Origin: Symbiodinium natans
Taxonomy: Eukaryota > Sar > Dinophyceae > Suessiales > Symbiodiniaceae
Assembly: GCA_905221605.1 (NCBI GenBank)
Contig: CAJNDS010002190.1
Span: 1,456,788 to 1,520,787 of the forward strand
Reading direction: 5' to 3'
Length of the DNA: 64,000 nt
Below, piece after piece: positions 10,699 to 19,900 of the stretch. Under the pieces are notes generated by a model. That model ran no database searches, was not told the origin of the DNA, and saw only the letters and a list, made by a program, of their open reading frames with translations. The translations under genes and the position numbers were made by a program. The first letter of the stretch is position 1. The number at the start of each line of letters is the position of its first letter.

Positions 10699-10837
10699 CT
10701 TGGTAACCCACTGCTACCCCAGTGGCCCTTTTTGTTGCTTCAAGGCTCCCTTATCAAGTAACCGACCCCAGAAAGGGTGCCCTTATTCTAGCATGGTTGC
10801 TGGGCTACTATTTGAATACGGTTACTGGGCTACCAAG
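10699..10837. mobile_element. TIR element family D, copy 2
   Basis: CTTGGTAACCCACTG at the left and GGGCTACCAAG at the right. The right arm (GGTTRCTGGGCTAC) is duplicated inside the element. Confidence 0.75.
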
Positions 10838-11483
10838 AATCCTAGAAGACCTATGTCTTAGTTTCGGCTTCCCATGCAGTCATGGCGGCTTGCTGGGATG
10901 TCCTACAATAATGTATTGTAAGTAATTCTACCTAGGTCTTACGGACACTATCGCTGTATGGGGGGGGTTCGAACCTTCTTATATCCCCTAACCCTGGAGT
11001 GCAATGCAAGAGGCTAAACAATACTTGCCAACAGTGTCCATATCCCTGATTGAATGGATCTCTATTGAGTTTAAAGATCCTAATTCTCTCAGAAGAACCA
11101 AAACGTATGTTGCGTCACGGAGAAGCTCTTGGGCTTAGTGATGACATGTACCTATCTGCTTGTGCTCTTCGATCCGTGGGGAGAAGAAAGAGGTGGCTGG
11201 ACCTATATAAACCCCAAGCACTCACGTACCGGCCCGCTCTTCTCCAAAGTCCCCGGCAGTTTTTCGGCGTCTTCAGAATCAAACTTTCCTACCTACACGC
11301 CGGGCCATGGTTCTATAGATCCTTTAAGAACTGGCCAGGGATATGCAAGCAGGGTCGCCCAAAATCCTAGAACCCTGACCTCCCCCCCGAAGCCCTCAAC
11401 CCTCAAACTTAAACCATCTTAAGCCATCATGTTCAGGCCCCTACATCCTCACATCCTTGAAGCCCTTGAACCCTTCACCCCTA

Positions 11484-11591
11484 AGTTCCTTCGAAACGAG
11501 GCCGGTGGCTTCTTGCGCGTGGTGGGCTTGCCGGAGGCTGCGACTTTGTCACCTCCTTCGCACCTCCGGGATGTTCTTGTGCCGGGCTTTT
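11484..11591 (+). CDS. Candidate exon, unidentified
   Basis: The frame NEAGGFLRVVGLPEAATLSP continues through SHLRDVLVPG in a GC-rich island. One of the more convincing unassigned exons of the left part. Confidence 0.42.
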
Positions 11592-11845
11592 TTTTGTGAG
11601 GGATTAGCGTAAAGTTGCGATCTGTAGAATGGTTTGCCTAAGAGGTGTAGAGGGTGGTGTGGTTGGCATTCAGGGTTTGTTGGGTCTTAGGGTTACCGGT
11701 TCATGTTCGAAGGAATCCGTTCCCAAAGAGGGGGCGATATCAGCTCATCGCAGTCCTCTCTAAGCAAAAATGGGCCCCGGAACTCTAAACCTCTACGGGC
11801 CTTCCCCATGGCCTCTCCCACACGCGTGACGCTTGGCTGCCACAA

Positions 11846-11896
11846 CCCTAAACCCTAAATCCTAAACCCTAAACCCTAAACCCTAAACCCTAAACC
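11846..11896 (-). repeat. Interstitial telomere-like array (CCCTAAA)n
   Basis: Seven units left of a coding-like island that ends at the TTTTGGGG array. Confidence 0.9.
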
Positions 11897-11932
11897 CCCC
11901 TTAAAGCCCTCCATGCCTGAAAGCTCGTCTTT

Positions 11933-12022
11933 CAAAGCAGCCCTTGAGATTCGAACACCCACGGTCCTCAACCTCTGTTGGAAGCCTGAAGCCCTGAAAG
12001 CCGATGCAGGGAGGTGGAAGCC
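11933..12022 (+). CDS. Candidate exon between opposed arrays
   Basis: The open frame FKAALEIRTPTVLNLCWKPE then ALKADAGRWKPG lies between (CCCTAAA)n and (TTTTGGGG)n. TVLNLCW recalls an LRR core; weak. Confidence 0.35.
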
Positions 12023-12024
12023 GG

Positions 12025-12137
12025 GTTTGGGGTTTTGGGGTTTTGGGGTTTTGGGGTTTTGGGGTTTTGGGGTTTTGGGGTTTTGGGGTTTTGGGGTTTT
12101 GGGGTTTTGGGGTTTTGGGGTTTTGGGGTTTTGGGGT
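12025..12137 (+). repeat. (TTTTGGGG)n array
   Basis: About fourteen perfect GGGGTTTT octamers, changing into TTTAGGG units at 12137-12180. TTTTGGGG is the telomere repeat of hypotrich ciliates; here it is probably a local variant of TTTAGGG. Confidence 0.97.
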
Positions 12138-13236
12138 TTAGGGTTTAGGGTTTAGGGTTTAGGATTTAGGGTTTAGGGTTTATTGTTAGGGTTTAGGGTC
12201 TAGGGTCTGAGTCAGAAAACTCGGGACAACCCCTCCCCAACAGCAAAGCAACTGCCGGCATGACCATCCCTGCAGTGAGCCTGTAGGCCCTAGGCCCTAA
12301 ACCCTCTAGGGTCAAGGGTTTAGGATCTAGGGTTCAGGGTTTAAAGTTTAGGGTTTAGGATCTAGGGTTCAGGGGACTCCAAACCCTTTAACCCACCATG
12401 TAGGCACCCCTAGCAAGCCTCGCCCCTTTGTCAGGAGCTGAGAATTCCGATCAACGCAGATGCACAAAGACAGGCCTCCACCTCGCCTCTAAACCCTAAA
12501 CTTGGGTAGGCCCTTGTTGGGATATCGTATGTTTATCCTTTAGTGGGTTGCAGAGGATCATACTTAGGAATCTTTTCAGAGAGGGTTTTTAAGGGTCATC
12601 TTGGAACCCTGTTCACTTTTTTTAGTGGGAGGGTTGAAGTGCCGGGGCGAGGAGGCCCCCCCCCCCCCCCACAAGTTACAAGTAGGGGTATAAGTATAAG
12701 CTTGGGGTGTTAGGGTTTAGGGCAGTTTAGGGTTTAGGGTCTAGAACTCATTGTTTGCGGCGTTAGGGTATAGGGCTTAGGAATGTGGAGGAATAGGCTT
12801 GGGATTTGGTGTTCCAGTTCACGATTTGTGCTGGCGTCAATGCCGAGGCGTTCTCTTAATTGCAAAGGGCTGTTTTCCTGATTCTTTGGGACTTGTTGGT
12901 CTTTGCCTGCAGCATCGTAAATCTTCAGTTCCGCCTTTTGTTGTGCGAGTTATGTTGCTGATTCTGATGCTTGCTGCCCTGTTCGCTGAGTGGTTGAGTG
13001 AATCAGCATGTGACATGAAGCAACATGCAGCCTGAAAGAGCCCGACAAAGGGTCCTTAGCCTACACAAATCAGAGGAACAACCGAGCAAGCCCATGAAGT
13101 AAGCGCAGTGTGCGGCACTATGTAGGTCCAGTCGCGTTTTTGTCAGCTTGCTTTCCTCTCTCGGTGCAATACATCATGTACTGGATTTAGAATCTGTGTT
13201 CATTTCCTCTATGTCACATCTCGTGGAACCCATTAA

Positions 13237-13349
13237 CTAGGATGCCCAGTAGTACCCTTATTCCCTTTTTGGGGGGTTTAGGTTCCCTTATAAACCCCTT
13301 TAAGCAAAAAAGGGCACCCTTTTTCAGCCTAGGTTACTGGGCAGCCTAG
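13237..13349. mobile_element. TIR element family D, copy 3, with TTAA duplication
   Basis: The ends CTAGGATGCCCAGTAG and CTGGGCAGCCTAG are flanked by TTAA (13233-13236) and TTAA (13350-13353), a clean 4-bp target duplication. The interior is closer to family E. Confidence 0.85.
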
Positions 13350-13578
13350 TTAAACAGCATGAAAAAAACCAGAAAGCACACAGTGAAGGAGCGCCCACGA
13401 GTACTAGACAACGAGAAAATCCTATGCGTCTTGCCATGGCCCTCCCCAAGTCACCTCGCTTCTTTACTGAAATTATGTCCCCCCTAACAGTAAACCCTCC
13501 CAAAGTTGGCCATCTACATGAGGTCATGAAGTCCCTATGAAGTTGGGCTGGGGGAAGGAGGGGGGGGACTTCGGGGCA

Positions 13579-13620
13579 GGCACTCGAGAAGCTGGCATCC
13601 GAGAAACAGGCAGACTGGTC
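13579..13620 (+). CDS. Candidate exon, unidentified
   Basis: The short open frame ALEKLASEKQADWSW is helix-like. Boundaries unknown. Confidence 0.3.
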
Positions 13621-14426
13621 ATGGGGGAGGGGCGGGTTGCTTTAGGGTGTTGAGGTTTTGGTTTCGGTCGCTTATGGCGTGGGCGGGTTGGAGTAGGGTC
13701 TTTTTGTTCAGGTTGAGGGTTTGGAATTCACGGTTCTCAGCTTTAATTTGCAGAACATGAGCATACGAAGGCTCTTGGCCAACGTTGCGGCTTGTAACCT
13801 CGGTTCTTCTTGACTATCGGAACAACCGGCATTTCGATATCCGAAACTTCGAATGCCCGGATCCAATGTAGAAGGCCCATTGTAAGATTTGGGGTAACGT
13901 AAATTGTCTGGGACGAAGAGTGGTGGTGCGCGAACGCATTCGCTGTAGAAAAAGGCGCACCTGAAGGCACAGATGGATTCACCCCCCCCCCCCCCCCGGC
14001 TCTCGTGCACCAATGTGCATCGCTTCAAGTATTTATTTCGGCTACACCTCATGGCCTGAGCCTCCATAATTACTCGCGTACCTCCACAGTTCATGCATGA
14101 AGGTTCGTTCAGAGTCAGAGATGCTGTGATAAGAACCAGATAGCATAATCTAGATTAGGGTACTTACTCTTGCCCTATTTATCAATACCCCTGCAGAACT
14201 GCCATTTTCGGAGCTCATAAAGCCCTACCCCCCCCCCTTCATGAGAACAAATCAACACCAACAAACAAGCAACATAACATAAACTGTACCCCAAACCTTT
14301 CCCTCTCAACACAACCAAACCCATACAAACCGAAATCGCTATAGACAAGAATGATAATCTCTGTATGTCTCTATATACATATATACACACATGTGTGCGC
14401 GTTCATTGTTCTTTTTTGGCAGGGAT

Positions 14427-14464
14427 GGCAGCGAAGCGAGCTTCGCGGATGACTTCAGAACTGG
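14427..14464 (+). CDS. Candidate exon, unidentified
   Basis: After TTTTTTGGCAG the frame DGSEASFADDFRTG runs to a canonical donor (GTATAG). Confidence 0.35.
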
Positions 14465-14556
14465 GTATAGGGTTTTAGGGCCAAGCTTGCGTTATATACG
14501 GTTTAGGCTATTAGGGTTGAGGGTTTAGGGGGGGTCTTCGAGCCAAGCATCTGAAT

Positions 14557-14640
14557 CTAGGACCCAGAGTAGGCCCTCATTTTTAAAGGGTTTAGGGTTT
14601 AGGGTTGCTAGGACTCAGAGGATGCCCTTGTTCCCATGTT
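14557..14640. mobile_element. TIR element family E, broken pieces
   Basis: Two left-end pieces (CTAGGACCCAGAGTAGGCCC and a near copy at 14614) are separated by TTTAGGG units; no right ends. Confidence 0.6.
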
Positions 14641-14663
14641 CGCGGCTTTAGAATTTAGGGTTG

Positions 14664-14766
14664 CTAGGACCCAGAGTAGGCCCTGATTCCTTTCTCTTAG
14701 CCTTGATAATCCCCTTTTAACCAAAGGGGGCGCTCTTCCTTTTTCCTAGGTTACTCCTGGGTCTAG
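14664..14766. mobile_element. TIR element family E, copy 1
   Basis: CTAGGACCCAGAGTAGGCCC at the left, GGTTACTCCTGGGTCTAG at the right; core AACCAAAGGGGGCGC. Confidence 0.8.
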
Positions 14767-15069
14767 GAATGCTTTACTCGCTATAGTTCTTGGTAGGGAG
14801 AATTAGGGAATTGGGGAATTGGGTACCTTATATTCCCCTAAATGTCCCTTAGAGGGGCTTGGCAGAAAGCTTTGGGCATTGTTGTGTTTTCTGCTTCTGG
14901 TGGCTTAGGGTGTAAATGGGCTTGGTGTTGCTTAGGATATGCATGGATTTAAGCAACGCTATGGATGTTCTGGGGTCGTAGGGACTAGGGACAGGCGTCA
15001 AGCCTTGGAGTAGGGTATTAAGCTCATGAGCCCTGAGCTTCATAATCCGGACCTCTAAACCCCTGAAAA

Positions 15070-15178
15070 CCTCCTAAACCCTAAACCCTAAACCCTAAAC
15101 CCTAAACCCTAAACCCTAAACCCTAAACCCTAAACCCTAAACCCTAAACCCTAAACCCTAAACCCTAAACCCTAAACC
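15070..15178 (-). repeat. Interstitial telomere-like array (CCCTAAA)n
   Basis: About fifteen perfect units. Confidence 0.97.
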
Positions 15179-15313
15179 AAACTCATGAAGCCTAAGCCCT
15201 GTATCCTAAACCCTCTAGGCGCATACATAAAGATCAAAAAGGCCCTCCATCCTAAACCCCAAGAGCCCTACTCATACAAACTAAGTCTACACCCTAGTAG
15301 AAGCCCATCCCAG

Positions 15314-15394
15314 TTTCTTTCGCTTCTTCACCGACGGGCTTTGGCGGGCCTTGAGGCGTTTCCAGGCCAACGAGACTATTGCCACTGGGCGCGG
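15314..15394 (+). CDS. Candidate exon, unidentified
   Basis: After CATCCCAG the frame FLSLLHRRALAGLEAFPGQR then DYCHWARC is open and coding-like; the GT donor at GCGCGGTGTC is provisional. Confidence 0.4.
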
Positions 15395-15678
15395 TGTCAG
15401 ATAGAAGGTTCAGGGTTCCCCTAAATTAAACCCTAAACCCCAAAACCCTAAATCCTAAAACCCAGAGGCCTAAGCCATATTCCGAAACTCTAAACCCCGA
15501 TACCCTACCGCATACATTCAAGGTTGGGAGTGCTGAGAGTTGAGGATAAAGAAAGCGTTTAAGAGGGTGGCAGCTGCGCAGTGGCACAGCATTCTAGTCA
15601 TTTCTTGCCGGAACCCTGAACCCTCGACCCGAGTGGTCCCTAGACCCTATCTTAGCTAAGCCTGTACGGGAGGTTACG

Positions 15679-15818
15679 GTTACATGGTCCCTTGATTTGG
15701 TCCCTTACCTTCATTCAAAGGGTTCTGAAGTATGGGCCCTTTTTTGGTTTTTGTTGGGGTATATAAGGGGTATATAAGGGTTCTCCTTTAAAGGGCCCAT
15801 ATCAAGGGACCCTGTAAC
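15679..15818. mobile_element. TIR element family J
   Basis: The ends GTTACATGGTCCCTTGAT and ATCAAGGGACCCTGTAAC are inverted repeats with one gap; GGGCCC-rich arms pair inside. Confidence 0.8.
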
Positions 15819-15837
15819 AACCCTAAGAGGTGCCTCA

Positions 15838-15938
15838 GGCCTCTGCACCCAAATCCCCATTCTTGCTCGTCACCGTGGACCCTCCGGCGCAGGCAAACAG
15901 ACATGGTCGGGATATAGTCTCCAAACCCCCTGAACCTG
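15838..15938 (+). CDS. Candidate exon ending at a TIR element
   Basis: The frame QASAPKSPFLLVTVDPPAQA then NRHGRDIVSKP is open and runs right up to family I element 15939-16038, as if that element formed the next intron. Confidence 0.42.
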
Positions 15939-16038
15939 ACCAGCATGGGGCTATTAGGCCTTATAATCCCCCGAACCAACCCTATAAAAGGGCCCTTTAC
16001 AGGGATTCTAGGGTATAATAGTAATAGCCCATGCAGGT
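15939..16038. mobile_element. TIR element family I, copy 1
   Basis: ACCAGCATGGGGC at the left and GCCCATGCAGGT at the right; the core TTATAATCCCCCGAACCAACC is shared with 25281-25389. Confidence 0.75.
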
Positions 16039-16145
16039 AAGCCCAAGCAAGCCGCCCTGCCTGTAGAACATACCTAAACCCTGAACCCTAAGCTCTAGAA
16101 CCCACAGCCCGAAAACCTGAACTGACAGTCGTGCGCACAGCTTAG

Positions 16146-16211
16146 ACTGCGGAAGCACAGGCAGTGGTGGATGCTTTCGATCTCTTCTTCCAGCGCCGCC
16201 CGCCTGAATAG
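16146..16211 (+). CDS. Candidate terminal exon of the left-hand gene
   Basis: Behind GCTTAG the frame TAEAQAVVDAFDLFFQRRPP is followed by E and a stop TAG at 16209-16211. It lies 770 bp before the next gene's start, so it is a reasonable 3' end for the LRR-containing gene. The link to upstream exons is not proven. Confidence 0.4.
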   Translation, partial: TAEAQAVVDAFDLFFQRRPPE

Positions 16212-16431
16212 GAGTGCCGAGTCGGTGGCTTCCTGTGCTCAGGTTTTAGGCTCGGGGTGCAGGCCGCAGGGTTCTGGGCCTTTTGGGGAGAGCGGTTGCA
16301 GCATCCATGTGGGGCTCACAGTCGATAGCTGCCCCAAAGGATCCATGTACCCAAACAGTAGATTTCTTTCATGGGAATGGGGCTTTTGCATAGTATCTGC
16401 CACGTATGACAAGATATTACAAGTATTCCTA

Positions 16432-16490
16432 AACCCTAAACCCTAAACCCTAAACCCTAAACCCTAAACCCTAAACCCTAAACCCTAAAT
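16432..16490 (-). repeat. Interstitial telomere-like array (CCCTAAA)n
   Basis: Left partner of the TTTAGGG array at 16590, with about 100 bp of unique sequence between. The pair lies between two genes. Confidence 0.95.
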
Positions 16491-16589
16491 CCCTTTTGCT
16501 TTCTCGCAAGTTCTCGGGGCGGGGCCGAAGCTCTCGAGCCGCAGTTCCCATGTCTCGGGATGCACGACTGGAGTATTTAAGTTGTGCAG

Positions 16590-16674
16590 GTTTAGGGTTT
16601 AGGGTTTAGGGTTTAGGGTTTAGGGTTTAGGTTTTAGGGTTTAGGGTTTAGGGTTTAGGGTTTAGGGTTTAGGG
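16590..16674 (+). repeat. Interstitial telomere-like array (TTTAGGG)n
   Basis: About twelve units, 300 bp upstream of the RelA-ankyrin-WD40 start codon. Confidence 0.95.
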
Positions 16675-16977
16675 CAAGGATACCGAACGGATGTCGCGGA
16701 CCTTGCTCTCTCAAGAATCTCTTGTTCACGACGTCGTGACATTGGTTGAGCACGCTGGGAGACTTTAGTCGCCAGGCATGGCGCATTGCATGCAACATGT
16801 ATTGTTCGTGCTTACAGTGTAAACTCCCCCATGAGGAGGAACACCAGCAGCGTGTGCAATTTGCAGGGGGAGACCTTTCATCATTTAGTTTTGCAGCGCA
16901 AACAGCACACAGATCACAGCGATCTTGATCGAAGTCGACAGGCCAAAGCTGCCTCGACAGGCCGAGTTTTCCTCGCC

Positions 16978-19900
16978 ATGCCAAAAGAAGTCAACTTGTC
17001 TGCGGAGCAGGCGGTGCGATTTGTCCAGGAGTCACTGCAGGAGAAGGGTTGGTTGAATTGCCACTGCCACGTGCTTTGCGTACACAACACATACTCAAGC
17101 TACTCTTGAGATGTGCTCACCCCTAGACCCTAAACTCTGAACCCTGAACCCCAACCCCTAAAACCCCAAAAGCCCCAAACCGATGGTTTTGTGGCAGGAC
17201 CAGGGTGGGGTCCTATCAGACCATGAGGTGCAGGCTCTCATGGCAGACCTCGGGGCCCCAGAGACCTACGACAAAGAGTCGCTGGAGCGCTTGCTGGAGG
17301 GCGCGCTGCGTCGTTGGGCGCAGAAGGACCCAATAATCCCCAGCCGAAATATAGGGGATGCGTATCGGGTCGTGCACTGTGTCTTCATCTTCCGCAAGAA
17401 TTGCCGAATGACAGATACGTGCTGGATTCACAGTTCTACTCAGCTGTGTCATATTGGTGTCTTTCCGCCAAGGCTGATGTAGCATATGCATCAACACTGA
17501 CACTATGTTGCTTTTGAAAAATAAGTGTACCCCATATGCCTCACCCCTAGACCCTAAATACCACAACCTCAACCTTGAATCCTACACCCTGAACCCTGTA
17601 GTGCAGGGTCTGGTCCAGGGTAAATCACTTCGCCCGAGAAGGAGCATCCTAGGGTCCTATGAAACATAGAAGGCCCGTCGGGAAGATTTGGGGCCATGGA
17701 CCTTCTTGAGGCTCCTCTCCATATGAGCCCAAAAACCCTTGTCCTAACTTGCGAGGGGGTCGTGCAGGGACCTCCATCTTGGGGAGAATAGGCTTTGGGC
17801 CTTCGTAGGGAATGAGGGAACTCGGGCTCTTTTTTGACCCTTTAAGGGAGTATACAGGGTACCTCATTCCCTCATTCCCGACTAAGAAGAACCACTCAGT
17901 TGTAGGCTTTGGGCGGTTTGTTTGGTGTCCTTTAGACAGGACCTGGCTGGTGCGACGGCCACGGTGCTGAGCGTGAACCAGATGGGCTTCAAGGAGGACC
18001 TCCAACATCTCCAAGACCAGGCCCCGGGCTCGAACCCAAGGAAATGGGGTTAGAGAGTTTAGGGTTTAATTATAAGGTTGAGAGTTTAGGGTTAGGGTTG
18101 AGAGTCTAGGGTCTATAGGGCTTGGGGTTTAGGGTTTGGGGTTCCCCGTTGCACCAGTGTCTCGGAACAGTTCTTCCGTGAATTCGGAAAGCTTGATAGG
18201 TGCTTGCTTTTCAGGTGATAAGGGGGATGGAGTGGTCCAGAGCGAAGTAAGGCTCTGCATAAACCCTAAACCCTAAACCCTAAACCCTAAACCCTAAACC
18301 CTAAACCCTAAACATGTGCTAGGTGAACCTAGCAGCCACGGAAGGGGATGGTCGCATGTGCAGAGTTGCTTGCATTGCATGTGCTCCGACATCAGAGTCG
18401 CACCCTGATGTGTTTTGCGCGTCAGGTGCAGGCGTTGCGCGCCGCTCTGGATGTTTTCATGAACGCCTCCAGCTTTGCTGAGGCTCAGGCCAGCATGCAG
18501 AAGTTATGGAAATCGAAGCCGAAGGACGACAAGAATCCTGCGACGGACTCCGCTGAAGCACAGGTGCCCCCCACCAAGCATGAGTGGAGCGACTTCACCT
18601 ACCAGAAGGCGTTCGAGTTGCTGGAGGGCGAAAAGCACCTGAAAGACTGGCAGGGCAAGAGCCAAGAGCTCAGCCAGGAACATGCCATCAATCCGGAGGT
18701 GGAGGCCTTCATGAAGAGGACGACGCGGAGAGCCAGGAGCCTGAAACTCAACTACCAGCCCTACATGAACTCGCTTGAGGAGCTGTATGCCTTCCACATC
18801 GACAGGAAACGGCCTTTCGACAAGATCGTGAACAGAATAGCCACGGAGACGGACGGCAAGCCGATCATTCCGGGCATGAAGGGCATCGAGAGATGCAAGA
18901 CGAAAGCCGCCTTCAAGTACGCAGACGCGGGAGGCGTGGCTTGGTATCGCTTGACGGACATCGTGCGGGCCACGATCCTTTACAAGTCCATTCCTGACAT
19001 GTACAAAGGCTTGGAGGCGGTCTGCGCAGACAAGACAAACATCCAGACTCTTGCTAGCTAAGTGGTGCCCCTTTTTCCCCCTTTGTCTTGGTTCAACGTT
19101 CCCTTCTAAAGAAAAAGTGCCTAACTCCAAAAAAGGGTGCCTGTATTAGAATATGGTCTCTGGGCTACCAAGGATTATCGAGTTCAACGACAGATACCAA
19201 AAGGACTTGGACGGCTACAGGGACCTGCAGCTGACCATCAGCATCGAGGGCATGGTCTGTGAGCTGCAGCTGAACACCGACGTCATGGCCTACGTGAAGG
19301 AGCCCTCCTATGTTCTAAATGGGGTTATATATGCATATTATGCACTTGGGTCCTAGAAAGTTAGTGCAGTCAGGGAAACCCTATATACCCGTATGAGAAG
19401 GAGCCCCCCCTACTCATACTAACTTCAGGGGAATTCTAACCTAACAATAAAACTTATAACTCAGTGTAGGGCCCTTATGACCCTATTTATAACTGGGGGC
19501 CCCTAACCCTATGTAGAACTAGGGGCCCCTATGCGAAGGAGCACTCCGGCCACAGGGACTTCGAGGTGCGCCGGGAGCTGCTGGCCGCAGTGGCCGAGCT
19601 CAGCCCGGAGCGCTGCCAAGCCATCTTGGCGTGGGGCCAAAAGAACCTGGGCCAGCAGGCCGAGGGTTTAGGGTTTAGGGGTTTAGGGTTTTGGGGTTTA
19701 TAGGGTTTTGGGTTTAGGGTTTTAGGGTTTTAGGGTTTTAGGGTTTAGGGTTTAGGGTTTAGGGTTTATGACTTTGCAAGCCAGTTGCAAAAGGGTTTAG
19801 GATTTCAGGGTTTCAGTCCTGGCAGGCCGACGAAACTCTCAAAAAGATTCTGAACGACCGGAAGACCCCGGTGCTGCACCAGGCCGCCCGGAGCGGCAGC

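Noticed and set aside
12025-12137. Contamination from a hypotrich ciliate
   Set aside because: The array merges into TTTAGGG units of the local type, and neighbouring islands look like the rest of the window.
18504-19130. A 208-codon minus-strand frame
   Set aside because: It is the antisense shadow of the GC-rich RelA-like exon; the + frame has family motifs and matching splice phases.
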